Shown here: in pieces, positions 1-5,784 of the stretch
How positions within the stretch are numbered: the first letter of the stretch is position 1
Layout: each line of letters opens with the position of its first letter
Source of the DNA: Candidatus Scatousia excrementipullorum
GTDB lineage: Bacteria > Cyanobacteriota > Vampirovibrionia > Gastranaerophilales > Gastranaerophilaceae
Reading direction: 5' to 3'
Assembly: GCA_017694215.1 (NCBI GenBank)
Contig: JADIND010000186.1
Span: 1-7,920, forward strand
Length of the DNA: 7,920 nucleotides
The notes under the pieces: model-generated
What the model saw: only the letters and a program-made list of their open reading frames with translations
Database searches by the model: none
Told to the model about the DNA's origin: nothing
Position numbers and translations under genes: made by a program

Positions 1-1235
1 GTATCAACAAGTCCGTGTATCATTACAGCACATATTGAAATTACTGCTGTAGAGATAAATATTATATTTTTGATATCGCTTGAATGTAATATGTATTTGA
101 TAGAATCTTTGAGTAAAATAATTAAAAATGCCAGAAAAGCCAGCAGTGCAAATATTCCGCTTTCAACAGCCGTTTCAAGGAAAATATTGTAAGCACTTAA
201 AGCGTCAAAACCAGTTCTCATATATAATCCGTAGATTTCACGAAAGTTTTTGTTTCCAACGCCAATCCCAAGTAGCCAGTTGTCCTGAAACATCTTGAAA
301 GAAGATTGGTAAACATTGAATCTGAAAGAGTTTGAAGAATCCTGCCGCATTGCAAAGATTGATAAAACCCTGGCTCTTAAGGAACTCATTGCAATAAGAG
401 CTGCTGTCATAAGAACAATGACGCTTCCGATAAGAGAAAGATATATTTTTTTATAATTGTGCCACAAGAATTTTGCCGAGATTAAAAATATTCCGCAAAA
501 GATTACCATACATCCGATATAAGATCCTCTGCATCCTGTCATAAAGAGTGCTGCGACAGAAATTAATGTTAAAATTCCGCTTATAACAGCAGCCATATGT
601 TTTTTCAAATAAAGATAAAATGCCGTAATCCCGAATAATGAAGGAATTCCGGCGACAAAATATCCGCCGAGAAGATTCGGGTTATAAGGTTTCAATGTTC
701 CGTAAACTCTTGTCATAACCTGTTCAGGATTGAGATTTGAAACATCCTGCCAGGTCGAAATTTCTTCTACGTGTGCAAAGTTCTGTAAAAATCCGGTTAT
801 TCCCTCAAATCCAACACAAATTCCCATTGTTGCAAGAATATAAGGAATTTTGTCCCTGTTATCTTTCAGATAATGGACAACAGAAACGTAAAACCCGAGA
901 TATGTTACTGTTTTCATAAACCCTTTAAGGCTCAAAGCGAAAAGCGTAGAGCCGGCAAGGCTTATTACAACTATCATAAAATATATGAGGATGAAAAGTT
1001 CAAATAAATTTGGTTCAAATTTTTCACCCTTTTTAAATATCACTTTTATGACTGTTAAAAATATCGTTATTAGGGCTATAAACCCGATACCGTCAGAAGA
1101 CAATATTGTTGAGGCTAAAAATACCCCCAGAATTGATATGAAAATCAATTTGTCCGTATTTTGAAGGAACAAGCTGTTTTTATAAATAAAATCCAGCTTG
1201 TTCTGAGTAAAATTAAGTATATTATTGAATATCAT
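1..1235 (-). CDS. O-antigen ligase / IctB-type polytopic membrane protein (3' end cut off by window edge)
   Basis: Likely an inner-membrane enzyme of the Wzy_C/O-antigen ligase superfamily, which transfers or polymerises lipid-linked glycans on the outer face of the membrane; cyanobacterial IctB proteins belong to the same superfamily. Reading the minus strand from ATG at 1235 gives 411 open codons that continue past the left edge. About ten hydrophobic segments are visible (roughly residues 30-65, 78-95, 106-121, 131-150, 188-210, 214-232, 238-256, 264-283, 356-375, 388-405). Family-like motifs are NPNLLGGY (185-192), TGCRGSYIG (233-241), a large loop with RFNVYQSSFKMF (305-316) and GIGVGNKNF (323-331), then SAYNIFLETAVESG (347-360). 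The start is the first ATG after an in-frame TAA 12 nt upstream, and it lies inside the 3' end of the DUF4330 gene with a 14-nt overlap. A complete protein would probably be about 20-60 residues longer. Substrate (LPS, exopolysaccharide or other) cannot be read from sequence, and bicarbonate transport, once proposed for IctB, is not supported here. Confidence 0.85.
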   Translation of the reverse strand, partial: MIFNNILNFTQNKLDFIYKNSLFLQNTDKLIFISILGVFLASTILSSDGIGFIALITIFLTVIKVIFKKGEKFEPNLFELFILIYFMIVVISLAGSTLFALSLKGFMKTVTYLGFYVSVVHYLKDNRDKIPYILATMGICVGFEGITGFLQNFAHVEEISTWQDVSNLNPEQVMTRVYGTLKPYNPNLLGGYFVAGIPSLFGITAFYLYLKKHMAAVISGILTLISVAALFMTGCRGSYIGCMVIFCGIFLISAKFLWHNYKKIYLSLIGSVIVLMTAALIAMSSLRARVLSIFAMRQDSSNSFRFNVYQSSFKMFQDNWLLGIGVGNKNFREIYGLYMRTGFDALSAYNIFLETAVESGIFALLAFLAFLIILLKDSIKYILHSSDIKNIIFISTAVISICAVMIHGLVD

Positions 1236-1791
1236 CTGTAGTGTTTATGTCTGCTCCCATTTGATTTTCCGAATCATAATGAACTAATTGAACATTAGAA
1301 ACGGTTCCGTTAAATTTGTAGTCTTTTCCTTCAAGTGTAATAGGCAATCCCATTTTTATTTTATTTCCTCCGACAACAGCCCCGTCTTTTGTAATTTTAG
1401 CGGTATCAGTTACCGTGACCATAATGTCATAAAGGTGTTCCATTGCAGGGTCTTCAACTATTGTAATATTGAATTTCTTATCATTTGATGACATTATTGC
1501 AGGAAGTGCCATCTGACGTCTTTTTATTTTAACATTAGTGATTTCCAAATCGGAATAAGGCACATTTCTGATACTGATAAAGGTTTTGTCACCTTTATGT
1601 ATAGGCATATCACTGCCGGTATATGTTATACCTCTGATGAAAACATCAAAAGAAATTTGAGAGGTTGCCTCAATTTGTTTGTCCGCAGTCTGGCGGAAGT
1701 GTTTAAATGTAAAAAATCCAACAATCAAAGCGATTATAATACCAGCAACAATAATAAAATCTACAGTTCTTATTTTTTTTAAAATTTCCAT
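1222..1791 (-). CDS. DUF4330 family membrane-anchored protein
   Basis: A 189-aa protein with one N-terminal membrane anchor (about residues 11-28, preceded by a basic KKIR) and a soluble part predicted outside the cytoplasmic membrane. The C-terminal stretch at 141-164, with KMGLPITLEG and YKFNGTV, matches the pattern I associate with DUF4330 proteins of cyanobacteria and Firmicutes, where no biochemical function is established. The middle is beta-rich with short charged turns; no catalytic motif is evident. The start is supported by AAGGAG at 1797-1802, six bases upstream. It sits 12 nt after the sugar kinase and overlaps the O-antigen-ligase-like gene by 14 nt, so all three are probably co-transcribed. 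By context it may help polysaccharide assembly or export, but this is inference. Confidence 0.8.
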   Translation of the reverse strand: MEILKKIRTVDFIIVAGIIIALIVGFFTFKHFRQTADKQIEATSQISFDVFIRGITYTGSDMPIHKGDKTFISIRNVPYSDLEITNVKIKRRQMALPAIMSSNDKKFNITIVEDPAMEHLYDIMVTVTDTAKITKDGAVVGGNKIKMGLPITLEGKDYKFNGTVSNVQLVHYDSENQMGADINTTDDIQ

Positions 1792-1803
1792 ATATTCTCC
1801 TTA

Positions 1804-2808
1804 TTAGAGTTTTTCTACGGCGGCAAGAAGTTCTTCAACTGTGGTAGTTGCACAGCCGAATTGTCTTACAACTAAACTTGCTGCAACATTTCCAATCAGA
1901 GCTGCATAAACGGCATCAGCACCTGCAGCCAGAGCAAGTGTATAAACTGCAGTAACCGTATCTCCTGCACCTGTCACATCAAATACTTCCGATTTGTTAA
2001 AGACAGGGATTTTTGTGTATTTCTTATTAGGTTGGGCAACAAACATCCCGTCAGCCCCGCAGGTTATAAGGATGAATTTTGCCTCTGTATCAAATAGTAA
2101 CTTGTCGCCGGCTCTTTGTAATGTTTTTTCGTCAACAATATCAAATCCCACTGATTTTTGAGTATCCGGAAGGTTTGGTGTCATTGAAGTAACATTTTTA
2201 TAATTTTGTAAATTTCTCTGTGCATCAACAACAATAATTTTATTATATTTATTAGCAAGTTCTATTGAACGATTTATTATTCTTGGTGTTAGTGTTCCAA
2301 TATGATAATCAGACAAAATAACAGCATCATGATGCGGTATTGCTTTTTCGATATTTCTTAAAACTTTTTCTTCTGTTTTTTCTGAAATAGGACTGTTTGT
2401 CTGTCTGTCAAGACGTACAATCTGCTGTGTGATTGATGTTGAAATTGAACCTGAAATTCTGGTTTTTGTTGTTGTCTTTCTTGTCTTATCTTTAATTACA
2501 TATCTCGTATCAATACCGGCTTCTTTAAATGTTTCAATAAGCTGCCCGGCCTGATAATCTTCGCCCATAACTCCTATTACACTTACCTGATTCCCGTTAA
2601 GTGTTGATACGTTGTGAGCTGCGTTTGAAGCACCGCCGAGAATAAGTTTTGTATATGAATGCTGTAATATCAATACAGGAGCCTCTCTGGAAATTCTTTC
2701 CGCATCCCCGTATATCATTTCATCCATTGCCAGATCGCCTATTACAAGAACCTTCGGCTGTCTTAATTTTGTAATATATGAAACCAGTTTTTCTTTATTT
2801 ATATCCAT
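1804..2808 (-). CDS. rfaE1: PfkB-family sugar kinase, RfaE1/HldE kinase-domain type
   Basis: A 334-aa ribokinase-fold (PfkB) kinase most like the kinase domain of HldE/RfaE, which phosphorylates D-glycero-beta-D-manno-heptose 7-phosphate at C1 on the way to ADP-heptose for LPS. Motifs in order: VIGDLAMDEMIYGD (22-35), RISREAPV (38-45, typical of RfaE1), GGASNAAHNV (58-67, PfkB signature 1), VRLDRQ (131-136), LSDYHIGTL (165-173), TPNLPD (210-215), and DVTGAGDTV (277-285, signature 2, with the probable catalytic base D283). There is no C-terminal nucleotidyltransferase domain, so this is the stand-alone kinase form; its partner would have to be encoded elsewhere. The DPKG of enterobacterial HldE is replaced by DAQR near 195, so the exact substrate is less certain than the fold. 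Only a weak GAG precedes the start. It appears to head the DUF4330/ligase operon. Confidence 0.85.
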   Translation of the reverse strand: MDINKEKLVSYITKLRQPKVLVIGDLAMDEMIYGDAERISREAPVLILQHSYTKLILGGASNAAHNVSTLNGNQVSVIGVMGEDYQAGQLIETFKEAGIDTRYVIKDKTRKTTTKTRISGSISTSITQQIVRLDRQTNSPISEKTEEKVLRNIEKAIPHHDAVILSDYHIGTLTPRIINRSIELANKYNKIIVVDAQRNLQNYKNVTSMTPNLPDTQKSVGFDIVDEKTLQRAGDKLLFDTEAKFILITCGADGMFVAQPNKKYTKIPVFNKSEVFDVTGAGDTVTAVYTLALAAGADAVYAALIGNVAASLVVRQFGCATTTVEELLAAVEKL

Positions 2809-2831
2809 AATAAACTCGTCTGATTATTTTC

Positions 2832-2860
2832 AGGTTAACACAAACAAAATTTGAAATCAA
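2832..2860 (-). promoter_or_regulatory. Candidate promoter for the sugar kinase-DUF4330-ligase operon
   Basis: On the minus strand, TTGATT (2855-2860) and TAACCT (2832-2837) are separated by exactly 17 nt, and TG-T precedes the -10, making it an extended -10. The predicted transcript would start near 2825, about 17 nt before the kinase ATG. The boxes are imperfect and the gap is AT-rich, so this is a candidate only. Confidence 0.35.
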
Positions 2861-2865
2861 AAATC

Positions 2866-3606
2866 TTATAAATGCCGCAATATAGGGCAAATCAACTGAT
2901 CCGCAATTTCGTCACAGCCTTCAAAACCTCTGTTTCGCATCAGCATTGCAGCCATTTCATAGTCATAATCAACTTCTTTATGATTAACCGTAAATTCTCC
3001 GTCTTCAAATTCAAACACTGCATAATTTGCCTTCGGAATTCCCGTCATGGGGCGTCCGACGCTTCCGACATTTACAACTGTTTGATTGGTCAACAGCTGA
3101 TATCCGCATGGAATATGCGTGTGACCGCAAAGGATTAAGTCAGCAAGTTCTCCTTCGCACATTTCCTGAATTTCCGACAGTTTCATTCCCGGCAAGATAT
3201 CTTCATTCATTCTTCTCGGTGAACCATGAACCATTAAAATTGAAACCCCTCCGAACATAAGTTCTTTTCTCGGAGGAAGAGTCCTTAAATAATATCTCTG
3301 CTCCGGTGTCAGAATATCCCTGTCATCCAGAAGAGCATTTGCCATAATCGGGAATTTTTCAGACATTTTCTTATACATTTCTGTTGAACATTCTCCTATG
3401 ATTTTGTCTGTGTTACCCTGAATAATTTCCCATTGTCCGAAGGTTAAATCCATTATGTAATTTAATACTACATCCGGCTGCGGACCTGCAAGTGCCAGAT
3501 CCCCGAGGCATAAAATCTTTTCGCATTTCTCCTGTTCAATATCGTTTAAAACACTCTCAAGTGCCTGATAATTACCGTGGATATCAGAAATAACCGCAAC
3601 TTTCAT
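2866..3606 (-). CDS. Metallophosphoesterase, YfcE/MJ0936-like
   Basis: A 246-aa cytoplasmic calcineurin-like phosphoesterase with two-metal active-site motifs in order: SDIHGN (7-12; D8, H10), CLGDLALAGP (33-42; D36), QGNTD (63-67; N65), MVHGSPR (125-131; H127) and CGHTHIP (160-166), followed by NVGSVGRP (179-186). The family hydrolyses phosphodiesters or phosphomonoesters, and the physiological substrate is usually unknown. The length exceeds the roughly 160-180 aa of minimal YfcE, with an extra segment at about 70-115 and a C-terminal extension after 205, resembling the longer YfcE-like group. The start is backed by GGAGAG at 3615-3620. It is divergent from ispG across 40 nt and is followed after 57 nt by the sugar kinase, which seems to have its own promoter. 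No signal peptide is present. Confidence 0.9.
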   Translation of the reverse strand: MKVAVISDIHGNYQALESVLNDIEQEKCEKILCLGDLALAGPQPDVVLNYIMDLTFGQWEIIQGNTDKIIGECSTEMYKKMSEKFPIMANALLDDRDILTPEQRYYLRTLPPRKELMFGGVSILMVHGSPRRMNEDILPGMKLSEIQEMCEGELADLILCGHTHIPCGYQLLTNQTVVNVGSVGRPMTGIPKANYAVFEFEDGEFTVNHKEVDYDYEMAAMLMRNRGFEGCDEIADQLICPILRHL

Positions 3607-3631
3607 TGTTTTCGCTCTCCTTTTTTATTTG

Positions 3632-3640
3632 TGATACCAT
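3632..3640 (+). promoter_or_regulatory. Extended -10 for ispG, possibly leaderless
   Basis: TGATACCAT fits TGn plus a -10 hexamer (TACCAT, 3635-3640). Six bases then separate it from the ispG ATG at 3647, so the transcript would begin at or next to the start codon. No Shine-Dalgarno sequence precedes ispG and no good -35 is seen at normal spacing. Confidence 0.4.
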
Positions 3641-3641
3641 G

Positions 3642-3668
3642 ATTATATGATAAAAAGAAGAATTTCAA
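3642..3668 (-). promoter_or_regulatory. Candidate promoter for the metallophosphoesterase
   Basis: On the minus strand, TATAAT (3642-3647) is a perfect -10, and TTGAAA (3663-3668) lies 15 nt upstream, a shorter spacer than ideal. The predicted leader of about 30 nt contains the GGAGAG ribosome site at 3615-3620. The boxes lie over the first codons of the divergent ispG. Confidence 0.4.
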
Positions 3669-4702
3669 AAGAGATTGTAATAGGTAATGTAAAGATAGGC
3701 GGGAATAATCCTATCAGTGTGCAATCCATGTGTAATACAGATACTCGTGATATTGAGGCCACATGCCGACAGATAAAAGAGTTGGAAGAACAAGGCTGCG
3801 AAATCGTCCGGTTGGCAGTGTTGAATATGGAGGCTGCCAATGCTATTAAGGAAATTGTAAGAAAGACGTCGGTACCGCTTGTTGCGGATATACATTTTGA
3901 CTACAAACTTGCAATTCAGTGTATAAATAACGGTATTAATGCACTCAGGCTTAATCCAGGAAACATAGGGAAAAGAGAAAATGTTGAGGCTGTTGTAAAA
4001 CTTGCAAAACAGCAGCAAATTCCGATAAGAATAGGCGTTAATGCAGGTTCTCTTGAAAAAGAGCTTCAGGAGGAAGATATTCCGCTTTACGAAAAAATGG
4101 TTAAAAGTGCAATGAAACATATTCAAATACTTGAAGATTTGGATTTTGATTTGATAAAAGTTTCACTTAAATCTTCGGACGTTATGACAACCATTGATGC
4201 ATATTGCTCTATTGCTGAAAAAATACCATATCCTTTACATCTGGGTGTAACCGAAGCGGGAACTTTGAGAGGCGGTTTAATTAAATCTGCAGCAGGTATT
4301 GGCACTCTTCTTGCAGAAGGTATCGGGGATACAATAAGAGTTTCTCTTACTGAAAGTCCGGCTGAAGAAGTTACTGCCGGTTTTGAAATCCTTAAATGTC
4401 TGGGGTTAAGAAAACATGGTGTAAATTTTGTTTCCTGTCCGACATGCGGCAGAACCCGTATTGATTTGATTTCACTTGCAAAAAAAGTTGAAGAAAGATT
4501 TAAAGATTTGCCTTATCCTATTACTATCGCAACTATGGGGTGTGCTGTTAACGGGCCGGGTGAGGCAAAACATGCGGATTTTGGAATCGCCGGCGGCGTG
4601 AATGAAGGTTTAATCTTTAAAAAGGGCGAAATTATCGCAAAAGTTCCCGAAGATGAACTGCTTGAAAAATTGGAAGAGATTATAAGAAAATCATACAAAT
4701 AA
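3647..4702 (+). CDS. ispG: (E)-4-hydroxy-3-methylbut-2-enyl-diphosphate synthase, IspG/GcpE
   Basis: Cytoplasmic [4Fe-4S] enzyme of the MEP isoprenoid pathway that reductively converts methylerythritol cyclodiphosphate (MEcPP) to HMBPP. The 351-aa protein is the short bacterial two-domain form: a TIM-barrel part (about 1-255) and a C-terminal iron-sulfur part. Diagnostic stretches are PISVQSM (22-28), NTDTRDIEAT (30-39), PLVADIHFDY (77-86), RLNPGNIG (101-108), IRIGVNAGSLEKELQ (127-141), LHLGVTEAG (197-205) and EGIGDTIRVSL (224-234). Cluster ligands are C264 and C267 (SCPTCGR) and C299 (MGCAVNGPGE), with the conserved glutamate at E306. The N-terminus aligns with the family, so ATG at 3647 is right even though no Shine-Dalgarno site precedes it. 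It is divergent from the phosphoesterase gene and followed by a 90-nt gap with a new promoter, so it is probably monocistronic. Confidence 0.97.
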   Translation: MIKRRISKEIVIGNVKIGGNNPISVQSMCNTDTRDIEATCRQIKELEEQGCEIVRLAVLNMEAANAIKEIVRKTSVPLVADIHFDYKLAIQCINNGINALRLNPGNIGKRENVEAVVKLAKQQQIPIRIGVNAGSLEKELQEEDIPLYEKMVKSAMKHIQILEDLDFDLIKVSLKSSDVMTTIDAYCSIAEKIPYPLHLGVTEAGTLRGGLIKSAAGIGTLLAEGIGDTIRVSLTESPAEEVTAGFEILKCLGLRKHGVNFVSCPTCGRTRIDLISLAKKVEERFKDLPYPITIATMGCAVNGPGEAKHADFGIAGGVNEGLIFKKGEIIAKVPEDELLEKLEEIIRKSYK

Positions 4703-4731
4703 TCCATTTCATTTAAGTGTAAAGAAATTAT

Positions 4732-4773
4732 AATAATATTGAAACTGTATTGAAAAAGTAATATAATATTATT
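4732..4773. repeat. 9-bp perfect inverted repeat spanning a promoter
   Basis: AATAATATT at 4732-4740 and its exact complement AATATTATT at 4765-4773 overlap the -35 and -10 boxes of the exported-protein operon promoter. The arms are pure A/T with 24 nt between them, so chance is a real possibility; an operator is the alternative. Confidence 0.4.
4739..4767 (+). promoter_or_regulatory. Sigma-70-type promoter of the exported-protein operon
   Basis: TTGAAA (4739-4744), a 17-nt spacer, and a perfect TATAAT (4762-4767). The transcript would begin near 4774, leaving a leader of about 19 nt that holds GAGGTGA at 4783-4789 at good spacing from the ATG at 4793. This is the best promoter match in the window and it separates the downstream operon from ispG. 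Confidence 0.7.
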
Positions 4774-4792
4774 TATTTAAATGAGGTGAAAT

Positions 4793-5119
4793 ATGAAGAA
4801 AAATTTAATTTTGTTAGGAATGTTGGCTATAGCTGCTTCTCCGGTACTGGCAGAAGTTGATGTTCACACATTGACAGAACCTTATTATTTGAGAAACAGT
4901 AATTATTCATCTGAAACTATACGATTGATTCAGCTTGACAAACATTATGCAAACGGTGTTCCTGTAGTTCAGAAAAAAGTTAAATATTCTGACAATAACT
5001 TTTTAAATGCAACGGCTGAAGCTATTCATGCTGCTTTCAAATATTGGGATCCTGCATGGGATGACGGTAAATTCTTTACGCGTGATATCGATCAGCAATT
5101 CGGTTTTGATGATTTGTAA
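4793..5119 (+). CDS. Small secreted protein of unknown family
   Basis: A 108-aa precursor with a textbook Sec signal peptide: KK at 2-3, a hydrophobic core at about 5-16, and a probable signal peptidase I cut after VLA (A20), leaving an 88-aa mature protein. The mature part is polar, rich in aromatic residues and aspartate, contains no cysteine and has no membrane segment. YLRNSNYSSETIRLIQLDK (32-50) could form an amphipathic helix, and the tail from about 85 is acidic and aromatic (DPAWDDGKFF, then FGFDDL). I do not recognise a family. The strong GAGGTGA site and promoter argue that it is a real gene expressed as the first cistron. The next gene starts inside its last codons, so it is likely translationally coupled to the TPR protein. 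Function unknown; a partner or accessory of the two exported proteins downstream is only a guess. Confidence 0.8.
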   Translation: MKKNLILLGMLAIAASPVLAEVDVHTLTEPYYLRNSNYSSETIRLIQLDKHYANGVPVVQKKVKYSDNNFLNATAEAIHAAFKYWDPAWDDGKFFTRDIDQQFGFDDL

Positions 5120-5780
5120 TCGTAAGCTTGTTGCTGTATTATCAGCATGTTTTATAATATTATTCACCTCTTTTTTTAATACTTCCGGGGCTGAAGTTAA
5201 GAAGGGCGGTTTAGAATATCACGAAGACAGATTCGATTTCTCCGCCCTTGATGCAAAAAAGTTAACTTATGAGGGTAATTTATATTTTAATAAAGCCCTT
5301 TCTTCAACCGGGAAAAGAATGAAAAAAGATGCTTTTGAAAAAGCAATGGGTAAATATTATCTTGTTACAAAAGCTGATTCGAAAAATGTTTATGCGATTA
5401 CTCAAATTGCCAGAATTCATGATTTGAAGCTGGAAGATAAGTACGCAAAAAAATATTATTTTATGGCGTTTAATATAGAACCTAAAAATCCGCATGTTAA
5501 TTACCATTTCGGTGAGTTCTATTTTAAAAGAGATAAACTTGAAAAAGCTGTTATTCATTATCTCATTGCATACAATAACGGATATCAGAGAAATTATAAT
5601 TTGAATTGCAGGCTTGCTATTGCATATGACAAGCTGGGTGATTTAAAAAAAGCAAAAAAGTATTACGAGACGGCATTAAACCTTAATCCTCAACAACAGG
5701 TGATTAAATCCAGACTTGAAAAAATAAATAATACGGATTATGAAAATTCAGAGTATTACCGTAATATTATCAGGGAGTAA
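5109..5780 (+). CDS. Exported TPR-repeat protein
   Basis: A 223-aa protein with a signal peptide (hydrophobic core about 8-20, probable cut after SGA near residue 28), followed by four TPR-like helical pairs at about 51-90, 95-128, 129-162 and 165-198. The last is the clearest (LAIAYDKLGDLKKAKKYYETAL then NLNP in TPR register). TPR domains bind other proteins, so this is likely a periplasmic or envelope scaffold. An upstream in-frame ATG at 5007 would add 34 residues lying entirely inside the previous gene and bury the signal peptide; ATG at 5109 is chosen because it puts the signal sequence at the N-terminus and overlaps the previous stop by 11 nt, suggesting translational coupling. No strong ribosome site of its own is seen. 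The next gene begins 4 nt after its stop, with that gene's AGGGAG site in its last codons. Confidence 0.82.
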   Translation: MICNRKLVAVLSACFIILFTSFFNTSGAEVKKGGLEYHEDRFDFSALDAKKLTYEGNLYFNKALSSTGKRMKKDAFEKAMGKYYLVTKADSKNVYAITQIARIHDLKLEDKYAKKYYFMAFNIEPKNPHVNYHFGEFYFKRDKLEKAVIHYLIAYNNGYQRNYNLNCRLAIAYDKLGDLKKAKKYYETALNLNPQQQVIKSRLEKINNTDYENSEYYRNIIRE

Positions 5781-5784
5781 ATAA

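Noticed and set aside
737..919. 60-codon plus-strand frame
   Set aside because: It is antisense to the O-antigen-ligase-like gene, whose motifs and membrane segments run straight through this stretch.
1..1235. Bicarbonate transporter reading of the IctB-like protein
   Set aside because: The motifs are those of the O-antigen ligase superfamily, the neighbours are polysaccharide-type genes, and nothing photosynthetic is nearby.
2872..3260. Two overlapping plus-strand frames of 77-88 codons
   Set aside because: Both are opposite the metallophosphoesterase, with no ribosome site and no recognisable protein.
3665..4126. 153-codon open frame on the minus strand inside ispG
   Set aside because: It lies opposite strongly conserved ispG codons, has no ribosome site and its product is low-complexity with no motif; it is an antisense shadow.
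4703..4731. Possible intrinsic terminator after ispG
   Set aside because: Only a weak ATTTC/GAAAT pairing is present, with no GC stem and no T-run following it.
5007..5108. Upstream in-frame ATG at 5007 for the TPR protein
   Set aside because: The extra 34 residues lie wholly within the small secreted protein's gene and would put the signal peptide in the interior; ATG at 5109 gives a normal exported precursor.
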